A DNA stretch of 64,000 nt from Cryptosporangium arvum DSM 44712 (GTDB lineage: Bacteria > Actinomycetota > Actinomycetes > Mycobacteriales > Cryptosporangiaceae). Shown here piece by piece: positions 8,155 to 16,442 of the stretch (position 1 is its first letter; every line of letters starts with the position of its first letter). The stretch is taken from NCBI RefSeq assembly GCF_000585375.1, contig NZ_KK073874.1, positions 1,426,001-1,490,000 of the forward strand. The letters run 5' to 3'. The notes under the pieces were generated by a model. It was not told where the DNA came from and searched no databases. It saw only the letters and a program-made list of their open reading frames with translations. The position numbers and the translations under genes were made by a program.

Positions 8155-9384
8155 ATGAGCGGGGTGACGATGCGGGCGGTCCGCACCTCTAGGCAGCACC
8201 TGGTTGAGCGGGTCGGCGTCGCCGCGCTCGCGCTCGGGTTACTGGCGGCGTGCAGCAGCGGACAGGAAGTGGCGACCGGCAAGTTCAGTCCGGCGGCGAA
8301 CGCGGTCAAGAGCCCGGCGGCGGCGCCGACGACGTTGGCGCTCTCCAAGCCGGCGAACAAGGCCACGAAGGTGCTCACCAGTTCGGTGCTCACGTTCGCC
8401 ACGAACGGCACCGTCGACGCGGTGACGCTCACGGGCCCCGACGGGAAGCCGGTCGCCGGCAACGTCGCGAGCGACAAGAAGTCCTGGGTGCCGGCCCGGC
8501 AGCTCGCGTACAGCACCACGTACAAGGTCACGGCCACGGCGTCCCAGAAAGGTCAGACCGCCACCACCACCAGCACGTTCTCGACGATGGCCAAGCCGGG
8601 TTCGATCACCGGCGCGGATCTGTACGTCAACGACGGCGACACGGTGGGCATCGGCCTGCCGATCGTCGTCGAGTTCACGAACAGCATCCCGAAGGCGCAG
8701 CGTGCGGCGGTGGAACGCCGGCTCTTCGTCACCAGCACCCCGGCGGTCGAGGGCTCCTGGCACTGGTTCGGCGGCAGCGAGATCCACTACCGCCCCCGGG
8801 AGTACTGGCCCACCGGCACGAAGGTGTCGGTGCGGCTCGGGATCGGTGGCCTGCCGATGGGCAACGGCAACTACGGCAAGCGTGACCGGTTCGCCACGTT
8901 CACCGTGGGGCGCGCGATCACCAGCAAGGTCGTCAACAAAGACAAGACGATGTACGTCTACAAGGACGGCAAGCTGATCCGTAAGTTCCCGATCAGCCTC
9001 GGTAAGCGGAGCACGCCGACGTCGTCCGGCAAGATGGTCGCGATGGAGAAGGCGTACGAGAAGACGTTCGACTCCGGCACGTTCGGCCTCCCGGCGGACT
9101 CGCCCGGCGGCTACCGCCAGAAGGTGTACTACGACGTCCGGTTCACCTGGGGCGGCGAGTTCGTGCACGCCGCTCCCTGGTCGACCGGCTCGCAGGGCAA
9201 CACGAATGTCTCGCATGGATGTGTCAATGCGTCGACGGCCAACGCGAGCTGGTTCTACGAGCTGACGCTCAAGGGCGACCCGATCGAGGTCGTCGGCACC
9301 GAGACCCACGTCGACAAGGGCAACGGCTGGACCGACTGGGAGATGACCTGGGAGCAGTACAAGGCCGGTAGCGCGATCAAGTAA
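8155..9384 (+). CDS. L,D-transpeptidase lipoprotein (Ig-like + YkuD)
   Basis: Cell-wall enzyme that forms 3-3 peptidoglycan cross-links. A basic start and hydrophobic stretch end in the lipobox LLAACSSG, so it is a lipoprotein. Two Ig-like modules (about 60-245, with LTGPDGKPVAGN) are followed by a YkuD domain with the catalytic signature SHGCVN; the nucleophile is about Cys356 and His about 354. Architecture and length (409 residues) match mycobacterial LdtMt2/LppS-type enzymes. An ATG at 8170 is an alternative start giving five fewer residues. It is monocistronic and ends at a strong terminator. Trp/Lys-rich ends such as WTDWEMTWEQYK are usual in the family. Confidence 0.93.
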   Translation: MSGVTMRAVRTSRQHLVERVGVAALALGLLAACSSGQEVATGKFSPAANAVKSPAAAPTTLALSKPANKATKVLTSSVLTFATNGTVDAVTLTGPDGKPVAGNVASDKKSWVPARQLAYSTTYKVTATASQKGQTATTTSTFSTMAKPGSITGADLYVNDGDTVGIGLPIVVEFTNSIPKAQRAAVERRLFVTSTPAVEGSWHWFGGSEIHYRPREYWPTGTKVSVRLGIGGLPMGNGNYGKRDRFATFTVGRAITSKVVNKDKTMYVYKDGKLIRKFPISLGKRSTPTSSGKMVAMEKAYEKTFDSGTFGLPADSPGGYRQKVYYDVRFTWGGEFVHAAPWSTGSQGNTNVSHGCVNASTANASWFYELTLKGDPIEVVGTETHVDKGNGWTDWEMTWEQYKAGSAIK

Positions 9385-9388
9385 GACC

Positions 9389-9424
9389 GAGAAAGGGCCG
9401 GTCCGTGAGGACCGGCCCTTTCTC
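9389..9424 (+). terminator. Terminator after the L,D-transpeptidase gene
   Basis: A perfect 16-bp stem: GAGAAAGGGCCGGTCC (9389-9404), loop GTGA, and the complement at 9409-9424. It lies four bases after the transpeptidase stop and just before the tRNA-His gene read from the other strand, so it may serve both. Confidence 0.85.
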
Positions 9425-9429
9425 GTTGG

Positions 9430-9503
9430 GGTGACTGATGGGATTTGAACCCACGACACCCGGGACCACAACCCGGTGCTCTGCCAACTGAGCTACAGCC
9501 ACC
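9430..9503 (-). tRNA. tRNA-His (anticodon GTG)
   Basis: Cloverleaf with acceptor GTGGCTG pairing with CAGTCAC, discriminator C, anticodon loop TTGTGGT (GTG) and T-loop GTTCAAATC. Base 9503 supplies the G at position -1 that is characteristic of tRNA-His, facing C73. CCA is not encoded. Confidence 0.95.
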
Positions 9504-9584
9504 ATGCGCGCGTCGACTACCCGCGAGGCTCATTCATCATAGCGGTCCCGCGCGGACGCCCTCGACCTCGGGATCGGATGTACG

Positions 9585-10187
9585 TCACTTCAGGCCGGGC
9601 AGCCCCGCCGCGATCGCCCGGGCCTGCTCGACGTCCGGACCGGGCGGCGGGACGAAGATCGCCTGCCGGTAGTACTGGAGCTCCCGGATGCTCTCCTTGA
9701 TGTCGGCGAGCGCCCGGTGGGCGAGCCCCTTCGCCGGCTGCCCGAAGTACACCCGCGGGTACCAGCGGCGGCACAGCTCCTTGATCGAGGAGACGTCGAC
9801 CATCCGGTAGTGCAGGTAGTTGTCGAGCGTCGGCATGTCCCGGGCGAGGAAGCCCCGGTCGGTCGCGATCGAGTTCCCGCACAGCGGCGCCGACTTCGGG
9901 TCGGGCACGTGCTCCTTGATGTAGTTCAGCACCAGGGTCTCGGCCTCGGCCATGGTCACGGTCGACTCACGCACCTCGGTGGTCAGCCCCGATTTCGCGT
10001 GCATCTCGCGGACGACGTCGAGCATCCCGTCCAGCGTCGCGTCGGGCGCGTTGATCACCACGTCGACGCCGTCACCCAGGATGTTCAAGTCGGAGTCGGT
10101 GACGAGCGCGGCGACCTCGATCAGGGCGTCATGGCCCAGTTCCAGCCCGGTCATCTCGCAGTCGACCCACACCAAACGCTCAGTCAC
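9585..10187 (-). CDS. orn: Oligoribonuclease
   Basis: 3'-5' exoribonuclease of the DEDDh family that degrades 2-5-nt RNAs, including the pGpG left from cyclic-di-GMP turnover, and is often essential. The first acidic motif is in [10 protein letters not shown] at the N-terminus, the second in [13 protein letters not shown], and the last His/Asp in [11 protein letters not shown]. The length is 200 residues, normal for Orn. The GTG at 10187 is chosen because homologues begin just before [10 protein letters not shown] and the open frame upstream does not look coding. A diguanylate cyclase is encoded elsewhere in the window, so Orn may finish c-di-GMP breakdown. Confidence 0.95.
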   Translation of the reverse strand: MTERLVWVDCEMTGLELGHDALIEVAALVTDSDLNILGDGVDVVINAPDATLDGMLDVVREMHAKSGLTTEVRESTVTMAEAETLVLNYIKEHVPDPKSAPLCGNSIATDRGFLARDMPTLDNYLHYRMVDVSSIKELCRRWYPRVYFGQPAKGLAHRALADIKESIRELQYYRQAIFVPPPGPDVEQARAIAAGLPGLK

Positions 10188-10233
10188 GAACGGCAGCCTA
10201 TCCACCTCGCTGGTCAACCGTGTCGAGCGCTGC

Positions 10234-10860
10234 CTAACTATCCCGCACAGTCCGAAATGCGAGCAGGCCCCCGAACGCCACCAGACCGGCACCGGCGATC
10301 GAGTCCACGGCCTGCAGAAGCCGGGTACCGACCCGCTGCCGGGCCAGAAACACGACGAAAGCCAAACCCGTGAACCAGCCGACGCTACCCAGGCCGACGC
10401 CGGTGAGCAGCGAAGCCGCCGCCCCGAACGAGGACATGAGGGCCGCCGTGGACGCCGCCGCGAAGATCGACGCCCAGGACACGATCGTCAGCGGGTTCGA
10501 CGCGGTGGCGAGCACGGACGTACGCAGCGCGGCCGCCACCGAAGCGACCTCACCCGAGGTCTCCAGCCCCAGCCGCACCCGATGAGCGGTCCAGAGCGTC
10601 CGAGCGCCCATCCACACCAGCACCAGCGCCCCGACGAACCCCAGTGACCACCGCACGACGTCCGAACGGATCAGCTGCGCGACCCCGAGCATGCCCAGGA
10701 ACGCGTAGAAGACGTCGACGAGCGCGGCGCCGAGCCCCACGGCCAGGCCGGGAGCCAGCCCGTGACGCAGCACGGTCCGCACGCACAACAGGGACACCGG
10801 CCCGACCTGGGCCGCGACGAACAGGCCGAGACCCAGTCCGGCCAGGGCAGCGGTGAACAT
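10234..10860 (-). CDS. LysE/RhtB-family amino-acid exporter
   Basis: 208-residue inner-membrane protein with about six hydrophobic helices. The N-terminal segment [22 protein letters not shown] carries the G-P-x-x-L-x-x-x-R signature of LysE transporters, and [19 protein letters not shown] matches the second conserved block. Members export basic or neutral amino acids or similar metabolites; the substrate is not predictable here. The ATG at 10860 is preferred over upstream codons because the frame before it runs through the divergent promoter region. A 40-bp gap with a near-palindrome separates it from the GH15 gene. Confidence 0.85.
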   Translation of the reverse strand: MFTAALAGLGLGLFVAAQVGPVSLLCVRTVLRHGLAPGLAVGLGAALVDVFYAFLGMLGVAQLIRSDVVRWSLGFVGALVLVWMGARTLWTAHRVRLGLETSGEVASVAAALRTSVLATASNPLTIVSWASIFAAASTAALMSSFGAAASLLTGVGLGSVGWFTGLAFVVFLARQRVGTRLLQAVDSIAGAGLVAFGGLLAFRTVRDS

Positions 10861-10877
10861 GTGCTGAATTCGAGCAC
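10861..10877. promoter_or_regulatory. Near-palindrome in the lysE-GH15 divergent gap
   Basis: GTGCTGAATTCGAGCAC has GTGCT/AGCAC arms around a GAATTC core. It directly abuts the exporter's ATG within a 40-bp divergent gap, so a bound regulator would affect both genes. No adjacent regulator gene points to the binder. Confidence 0.3.
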
Positions 10878-10900
10878 GGTGGACCAACTAATTTCTGGGC

Positions 10901-12676
10901 ATGAGAAGCAACGTGAACGGGAGTATTGAGGACTACGCCGTCATCGGCGACCTGCACACCGCCGCGCTCGTCGGGCGCGACGGCTCGATCGACTGGCTCT
11001 GCCTACCCCGTTTCGACTCCGCGGCCTGCTTCGCGAAACTGCTCGGCGACGAGGAGAACGGCCACTGGCAGATCGCCCCGGCCGGCGAGGCCACCTGCAC
11101 CAGCCGGAAGTACCGCGACGACACCCTCATCCTGGAGACGATCTGGGAGACCCCGGAGGGCAAGGTCCGTGTCATCGACCTGATGCCGCCGCGCGACGAC
11201 GCGGTCGACGTCGTCCGGGTCGTCGAGGGCCTGGAAGGTCAGGTCTCGATGCGCAGCGTCCTGCGGCTCCGGTTCGACTACGGCCGGATCGTGCCCTGGG
11301 TCCGGCACATCAACGGCGAGTTCGCCGCGGTCGCCGGCCCGGACGCGGTCTGGCTGCGCAGCAGCGTGCCGCTGCACGGCGAGAACCTCTCGACCGTGGG
11401 CGAGTTCACGGTCAGCCCGGGGGAGTACGTCCCGTTCGTGCTCACCTGGCGCGAATCCTGGCAGGAGAACGACCGCGACGTCGACGCGATCGAGCAGGTC
11501 AACAACACCGAGGCATACTGGCGCGGATGGGTCCAGCAGTGCCGCTACGAGGGCCGCTGGGCCGACGCGGTCACGCGGTCGCTGATCACGCTCAAAGCGC
11601 TGACCTACGACCCGACCGGCGGCATCGTCGCGGCCGCCACCACGTCCCTCCCGGAGCAGATCGGCGGTCCCCGCAACTGGGACTACCGCTACTGCTGGCT
11701 GCGTGACGCCTCGTTCACTCTTCAGGCGCTGGTGTCCAACGGCTACGACCAGGAGGCGGTCGCCTGGCGCGACTGGCTGCTGCGTGCGGTGGCCGGCGAC
11801 CCCGCCGATCTGCAGATCATGTACTCGATCAAGGGCCGCCGACGCATCGACGAATGGGACGTTCCGTGGCTGTCGGGCTACGAGAACTCCGCGCCGGTGC
11901 GGATCGGCAACGCGGCGAGCGAACAGCTCCAGCTCGACGTCATCGGTGAAGTTCTGGATTCCTTGCACTTCGCCCGGGAATCCGGGATCAGCAGCAGCGA
12001 GGACGCCTGGAGCCTGCAGAAGCGTCTGATCCAGCACCTGGAGACCACGTGGCGGGAGCCGGACAACGGGCTCTGGGAGGTACGCGGCGAACGACAGCAT
12101 TTTGTGCACTCGAAGGTGCTGTGCTGGGTGGCGTTCGACCGGATGGTGAAGGGCGCCGAGGCGTTCGGGCAGCACGACGACGCCGAACGCTGGCGGGTGA
12201 TCCGGGACACGATCCACGCCGAGGTGTGCGCCCGCGGTTTCGACCGCACCCGGAACTCGTTCACGCAGTACTACGGCTCCGCCGGTCTCGACGCGTCGCT
12301 GCTGCTCATCCCACGCCTGGGGTTCCTGCCGGCCGACGACCCACGGGTCATCGGCACCGTCGAGGCCGTGCAGCGCGAGCTGGTGGCCGACGGGTTCGTG
12401 CTGCGGTACCGCCCGGAGCAGGAGGCCGTCGATGGGCTACCCGGCCAGGAGGGTGCGTTCCTGGCGTGCAGTTTCTGGCTCGCCGACGCGCTCTACCTGA
12501 TCGGACGCAAGGACGAGGCCGTGGCGCTCGTCGACCGGCTGGTGGGCCTGGCCAACGACACCGGACTGCTGGCCGAGGAGTACGACCCGATCGCCCGGCG
12601 CCACCTGGGCAACACACCCCAGGCGTTCAGCCACGTGGCGCTGGTGAACTCGGCCGTACTCCTCGGAGGCGCCTAG
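10901..12676 (+). CDS. Glycoside hydrolase family 15 (glucoamylase/trehalase-like)
   Basis: 591-residue cytoplasmic enzyme predicted to hydrolyse alpha-glucosidic links, either trehalose or terminal glucans. The N-terminal GH15 module begins IEDYAVIGDLHTAALVGRDG and SIDWLCLPRFDS. The (alpha/alpha)6 barrel follows, with GPRNWDYRYCWLRDASFTL (catalytic region) and, near the end, LLAEEYDP holding the second catalytic Glu, followed by GNTPQAFSHVALVNSA. This layout matches actinobacterial trehalase-like GH15 proteins such as mycobacterial trehalase. OtsA/OtsB and a sugar importer are encoded later in the window, so a trehalose role is plausible. No signal peptide is present. Confidence 0.9.
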   Translation: MRSNVNGSIEDYAVIGDLHTAALVGRDGSIDWLCLPRFDSAACFAKLLGDEENGHWQIAPAGEATCTSRKYRDDTLILETIWETPEGKVRVIDLMPPRDDAVDVVRVVEGLEGQVSMRSVLRLRFDYGRIVPWVRHINGEFAAVAGPDAVWLRSSVPLHGENLSTVGEFTVSPGEYVPFVLTWRESWQENDRDVDAIEQVNNTEAYWRGWVQQCRYEGRWADAVTRSLITLKALTYDPTGGIVAAATTSLPEQIGGPRNWDYRYCWLRDASFTLQALVSNGYDQEAVAWRDWLLRAVAGDPADLQIMYSIKGRRRIDEWDVPWLSGYENSAPVRIGNAASEQLQLDVIGEVLDSLHFARESGISSSEDAWSLQKRLIQHLETTWREPDNGLWEVRGERQHFVHSKVLCWVAFDRMVKGAEAFGQHDDAERWRVIRDTIHAEVCARGFDRTRNSFTQYYGSAGLDASLLLIPRLGFLPADDPRVIGTVEAVQRELVADGFVLRYRPEQEAVDGLPGQEGAFLACSFWLADALYLIGRKDEAVALVDRLVGLANDTGLLAEEYDPIARRHLGNTPQAFSHVALVNSAVLLGGA

Positions 12677-13080
12677 AACCGCTGCTCTTCGTGGCCCAGA
12701 CCCAGGGCCTGCGCGATCGAGCCCGCGTTCTCGTACTGCGCGTCGGCTGGTAGGTCGCGCACGACCGTCACCAGGCGCGTGGGAGCGTTGTTCTCGACCA
12801 GCCGGTCGATGATCTGGTCGCGGTACGCGGGGTAGACGGCCCGACCGAGGTACGAGGCGAGTTCCGAGCGCTCGGCGACGCCCTCCGGCGTGAGCCCCTC
12901 GGGGATGCCGCCGACGAGGGTGGCGTCGGGCGCGAAGTCGGCCTCGGGCTGGTCCTCGCCGGGCGCTTCCGGGTCGAGCCACTCCTCGGCGCGTCCCGAG
13001 CGTCCCCCTTGAACGAGCCCACGCGTCTCGCGGGCCATCGCGTCGTCCTGCCGTGGTCCGTGTTTGTCGCTGCGTTCCAT
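12673..13080 (-). CDS. DUF2795 protein
   Basis: 135-residue protein. The N-terminal half is charged and probably disordered (SGRAEEWLDPEAPGEDQPEA). The C-terminal half is the small helical DUF2795 domain, with SELASYLGRAVYPAYRDQI then RDLPADAQYENAGSIAQAL. DUF2795 proteins are common in actinobacteria and have no established function. The gene converges on the GH15 gene and overlaps its end by four bases. The ATG at 13080 is chosen; ATG 13038 is also possible. Confidence 0.8.
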   Translation of the reverse strand: MERSDKHGPRQDDAMARETRGLVQGGRSGRAEEWLDPEAPGEDQPEADFAPDATLVGGIPEGLTPEGVAERSELASYLGRAVYPAYRDQIIDRLVENNAPTRLVTVVRDLPADAQYENAGSIAQALGLGHEEQRF

Positions 13081-13109
13081 GCGCCAGCAGTTACCCGGCG
13101 GCCCGGACC

Positions 13110-13685
13110 TCAATCACGGCGCGTGAGCTGACGGTACGCGCGGTCATACCTGACCAGCGGATCCTTCGTTCCGATCGCGGCGCCCACCACCGCGGCGGTC
13201 ACCAGCAGGTGATCGCCGACCTCGCGGTGGGAGTCGGTGACGCACTCGAGCGTGGCGCCGGCCCGGTCCAGCAGCAGCGCTCCGGTGAGCGCGCCCCGGT
13301 GGTGCTCCTCCGACGCCAGCAACAGGCGCGCGCTCGGCCGCCCGGCGGCGGAGAAACGACCGGCCAGGGCGGCCTGCGACGACCCCAGCACCGACAGCCC
13401 CCAATGCCCCCGGCGCTGCAGAACCTCGGCCAGGTAACTCGAAAGATCTACCGAGATCGCAACGATCGGCGGGAACAAAGAGACCGGCATGAACGCTGTC
13501 AGAGTGGCGGCGATGTCGTCGGCGGGGTCGTCGAAGTCCTCGTCGGGGTCAACGTCGAAGGCCCCGGGCGGTGCCCCCACAGGGGGTTTGCCGTCCCGGA
13601 TGCTGAGCACCACGACACCGGTTGCGAACCGGCCAAGTGCAGATTTGACCTGGTCAGGCGTGATTTGGGGCGAGGCGTTCGTCAC
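13110..13685 (-). CDS. Flavin reductase-like (FMN-binding split-barrel) protein
   Basis: 191-residue member of the flavin reductase-like family, which supply reduced FMN to monooxygenases or act alone. KSALGRFATGVVVLSIRDG is the typical N-terminal strand/helix and TAFMPVSLFPPIVAIS the second conserved block; the C-terminal part has CVTDSHREVGDHLLVTAAV with the conserved His. Between the first two blocks sits an unusual 30-residue acidic, Pro-rich insertion (about residues 32-62, with DVDPDEDFDDPADD). No partner monooxygenase is adjacent. Confidence 0.82.
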   Translation of the reverse strand: MTNASPQITPDQVKSALGRFATGVVVLSIRDGKPPVGAPPGAFDVDPDEDFDDPADDIAATLTAFMPVSLFPPIVAISVDLSSYLAEVLQRRGHWGLSVLGSSQAALAGRFSAAGRPSARLLLASEEHHRGALTGALLLDRAGATLECVTDSHREVGDHLLVTAAVVGAAIGTKDPLVRYDRAYRQLTRRD

Positions 13686-13862
13686 AGAGCCGTCCAGAAG
13701 CTCACCCGTTCAGGTTACCCGGCCGATCCCGGGGGCAATCCCTGACGGATAGCCGCTGGGACGCGACGTTGCGCGGATCACCCAACGAAACCGGAATCTC
13801 CGTCGGGTGAACGCCGTTGAGGGTTACGTACGTGTGAGGCGCAAAGAGGGATTGGGGAGACG

Positions 13863-14825
13863 ATGACGACGGACGTTGTGGAGCCGAGTACCAGGGTCGT
13901 CGAGGCGGACGACTCCGCGGTGCCGGACCGCGACCTCGTCGGCACATACCTGCACGAGATCAGCCGCACTCCGCTGCTGAACGCCGAGCAGGAGGTGGAG
14001 CTGGCGAAGCAGGTCGAGGCCGGCCTCCTCGCCGAGCACTGGCTCGACGAAGGAACCTTCCCCGAATACATCACGCGTTCTGAGCTTACCCGGCTGGTTG
14101 CGGAAGGCCGCCGGGCGAAGGACGCCTTCATTCTGGCCAACCTCCGGCTGGTGGTTTCGATCGCGCGGCGCTACACGCGCTCCGCGATGCCGCTGCTGGA
14201 CCTGGTGCAGGAGGGTAACTCCGGCCTGGTCCGCGCGGTCGAGAAGTTCGACTACCAGCGTGGATACAAGTTCTCCACGTACGCGACCTGGTGGATCCGG
14301 CAGGCGATCAGCCGGGCCATCGCGCAGCAGGCCCGGACGGTGCGGCTTCCCGTCCACCTGGTGGAGGAGATCAACCGGATGCGTAACGTCCGGCGTGATC
14401 TGACCCGTGAGCTGGGCCGCGATCCCGAGATCCCGGAGCTCGCCAAGTCGTTGGACATCGAGCCGACGCGTGTCGAGGAGCTCATTCGCTGGGCCCGCGA
14501 GACCGTCTCGCTCGACACCCCGGTCGGTGAGGACGGCGAGACCTCGTTGTCCGATCTGGTCGCCGATGGTGACGAGCCGTCGCCCGAGGACGTCGTGATC
14601 GCGGCGATCCAGCGTGACGGGCTCGGTCAGATGATCGAGCGGCTCGACCCGCGGTCGGCCCGGATCGTCCGCGCCCGGTACGGGCTCGAGGACGGTCGGC
14701 AGCAGTCGCTCACCGAGATCGCCGGCACGCTCGGCCTCTCCCGCGAGCGGGTGCGCCAGCTCGAGAACGCCGCACTGCACCAGCTCCGCGAGCTCGCCGC
14801 GTCGGAAGGCGTGGTCGCAGCCTGA
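13863..14825 (+). CDS. Group-2 sigma-70 factor (SigB/HrdD-like)
   Basis: 320-residue RNA polymerase sigma factor. Region 1.2 starts at [17 protein letters not shown]. Region 2 has [34 protein letters not shown] and [20 protein letters not shown], which identify it as close to the primary sigma. Region 3 lies around [12 protein letters not shown], and region 4 ends with [20 protein letters not shown]. It lacks the long acidic region 1.1 of the primary factor. Compared with canonical group-2 factors it has small changes, such as GNSGL for GNLGL. GGGGAGACG precedes the ATG. It is monocistronic with a strong terminator; likely roles are stationary phase or stress. Confidence 0.93.
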   Translation: MTTDVVEPSTRVVEADDSAVPDRDLVGTYLHEISRTPLLNAEQEVELAKQVEAGLLAEHWLDEGTFPEYITRSELTRLVAEGRRAKDAFILANLRLVVSIARRYTRSAMPLLDLVQEGNSGLVRAVEKFDYQRGYKFSTYATWWIRQAISRAIAQQARTVRLPVHLVEEINRMRNVRRDLTRELGRDPEIPELAKSLDIEPTRVEELIRWARETVSLDTPVGEDGETSLSDLVADGDEPSPEDVVIAAIQRDGLGQMIERLDPRSARIVRARYGLEDGRQQSLTEIAGTLGLSRERVRQLENAALHQLRELAASEGVVAA

Positions 14826-14832
14826 GTGGTTC

Positions 14833-14861
14833 AAAGCCCCGGCCCGATGGGCCGGGGCTTT
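14833..14861 (+). terminator. Rho-independent-like terminator after the sigma factor gene
   Basis: AAAGCCCCGGCCC (14833-14845), loop GAT, GGGCCGGGGCTTT (14849-14861): a perfect 13-bp stem ending in TTTG. It lies eight bases after the sigma stop. Confidence 0.85.
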
Positions 14862-14912
14862 GTCGTGTCCGGCGCAGTACGGTCGGGACCGACGCTTTCG
14901 AGGAGGAATCAC

Positions 14913-15161
14913 GTGTCGTCGGAAAAGCAGATCATCGGACGGGTCGACGAGCTCGTCGCCGAGGAGCACTCGCTGCGCCAGCGGCTGAGTGCCGGCGAGC
15001 TCACCGCCGCCGAGGAGCACGAGCGGCTCAAGCAGGTCGAAGAAGAGCTCGACCAGTGCTGGGACCTGCTGCGACAGCGCCGGGCCCGGCGTGACGCCGG
15101 CCAGAACCCGGAGGACGCGACCGCACGCCCGGTCAGCGAGGTCGAGGGATACCTGCAGTAA
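14913..15161 (+). CDS. DUF2630 protein
   Basis: 82-residue acidic, highly helical protein: IIGRVDELVAEEHSLRQR, then HERLKQVEEELDQCWDLLRQ and RRARRDAGQNPEDA. These segments define DUF2630, a small coiled-coil family widespread in actinobacteria with no known function. The GTG at 14913 follows a strong GAGGAGG site. It stands alone between two hairpins. Confidence 0.92.
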   Translation: MSSEKQIIGRVDELVAEEHSLRQRLSAGELTAAEEHERLKQVEEELDQCWDLLRQRRARRDAGQNPEDATARPVSEVEGYLQ

Positions 15162-15219
15162 CGCTTCACACCCCATTCAGTCTGGTTTCACCAGTAATCT
15201 GACTGGCTCCGCTGGGCTG

Positions 15220-15257
15220 CTCGAGGCGGGGCGACATCCACGTCGCCGCGCCTCGAG
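15220..15257 (+). terminator. 16-bp stem-loop abutting the next gene's ribosome site
   Basis: CTCGAGGCGGGGCGAC (15220-15235), loop ATCCAC, GTCGCCGCGCCTCGAG (15242-15257), with one G-G mismatch. It could terminate the DUF2630 transcript. Because the final G begins the AGGAGGA ribosome site of the phosphodiesterase gene, it could also restrict that gene's translation. Confidence 0.6.
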
Positions 15258-15265
15258 GAGGAGTC

Positions 15266-16330
15266 ATGCGGATTTCCCGACCGGGGGCATGCTCAGCGCT
15301 CGCCCTGACCGTGGCCGCCACCGTCGTCGCCGGGTTCCCCGCCGCGGCCATCGCACAGCCGAGGCACGGCACGTCGTCGACGCCGGCGGTCATCGCGCAC
15401 CGCGGTGCCAGCGGATACCGGCCGGAGCACACGCTCGCGGCGTACGAGCTCGCGATCGAACAGGGCGCGGACTACGTCGAACCGGACCTGGTGATCACCA
15501 AGGACGGCGTCCTGGTGGCCCGCCACGAGAACGAGATCGGTGGCACCACCGACGTTTCCGGACACCCCGAGTACGCCGGCCGCAAGACCACGAAGACGAT
15601 CGACGGCAAGGCCGTCACCGGCTGGTTCACCGAGGACTTCACGCTGCGTGAGCTGAAGACGCTGCGCGCGATCGAGCGCCTGCCCGCCGTCCGCCCGGCC
15701 AATACCGCCTACGACGGCACGTTCGCGGTGCCGACGCTCCAGGAGATCATCGACCTGGTGAAGCGGCAGCACCGCACGGTCGGCATCTACCCCGAGACCA
15801 AGCACCCGACGTACTTCCGGTCGATCGGCAAGCCGCTCGAGGAACCGCTGGTGAAGATCCTGAAGCGGACGCACCCGCGGAAGGTGGTCATCCAGTCGTT
15901 CGAGACCGGCAACCTCCGTCGCCTCAACCGGATGATCGACGTGCCGCTGGCCCAGCTCGTCGACGCCACCGGGGGCCCGTTCGGCGAACCCCGTACCTAC
16001 GACGACCTGGTGACGCCGGCCGGTCTCCGAACCGTCTCCACCTACGCCGACGGCATCGGGCTGAACACCGCCCGGGTGATCACCGCGAGCGGAACCCCCA
16101 CCACGATCGTCGCCGACGCCCACCGGAGGGGCCTGGTCGTCCACGTCTGGACCGTCCGGGCCGAGAACCAGTTCCTCCCGGCCTCGTTCCGCGACGGCAC
16201 CGACCCGAACGCCCACGGTGACGTCGAGGGATGGATCGCACTGCTGCTGGCTCAGCGGGTCGACGGCTTCTTCACCGACCTCCCCGACGTCGGCCGCGCC
16301 GCGGTGGACGTCGGGGCCGCCGCGGCCTGA
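15266..16330 (+). CDS. Secreted glycerophosphodiester phosphodiesterase
   Basis: 354-residue exported enzyme that cleaves glycerophosphodiesters to glycerol-3-phosphate and an alcohol. The N-terminus has a signal peptide ending around AAAIAQ. The GDPD domain starts VIAHRGASGYRPEHTLAAYE (HRGA with the catalytic His), then GADYVEPDLVITKDGVLVARHE, with the metal-binding E-x-D and the second His. Length and motifs match GlpQ-type periplasmic enzymes such as Bacillus GlpQ, including GIYPETKHPTYF. GAGGAGG precedes the ATG and itself follows the stem-loop at 15220-15257. Confidence 0.93.
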   Translation: MRISRPGACSALALTVAATVVAGFPAAAIAQPRHGTSSTPAVIAHRGASGYRPEHTLAAYELAIEQGADYVEPDLVITKDGVLVARHENEIGGTTDVSGHPEYAGRKTTKTIDGKAVTGWFTEDFTLRELKTLRAIERLPAVRPANTAYDGTFAVPTLQEIIDLVKRQHRTVGIYPETKHPTYFRSIGKPLEEPLVKILKRTHPRKVVIQSFETGNLRRLNRMIDVPLAQLVDATGGPFGEPRTYDDLVTPAGLRTVSTYADGIGLNTARVITASGTPTTIVADAHRRGLVVHVWTVRAENQFLPASFRDGTDPNAHGDVEGWIALLLAQRVDGFFTDLPDVGRAAVDVGAAAA

Positions 16331-16442
16331 CCGCGGTACGAGCGGGCGACGCCCCCTCACCAGGCGGACCGGGTGTGACCGTCGCATACTGGGGATATCA
16401 GAAGGACGTCACCCGCTCGCCGGTCAGGAGGAGAACGCGCCG

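Noticed and set aside
8239-9471. Large minus-strand ORF opposite the L,D-transpeptidase
   Set aside because: It is antisense to a gene with complete domains and runs through the tRNA-His gene and terminator.
16218-16442. Longer start for the PAS-GAF-PP2C protein
   Set aside because: The extension overlaps the end of the phosphodiesterase gene and reads as Arg/Pro-rich shadow; ATG 16443 has AGGAGGAG upstream.
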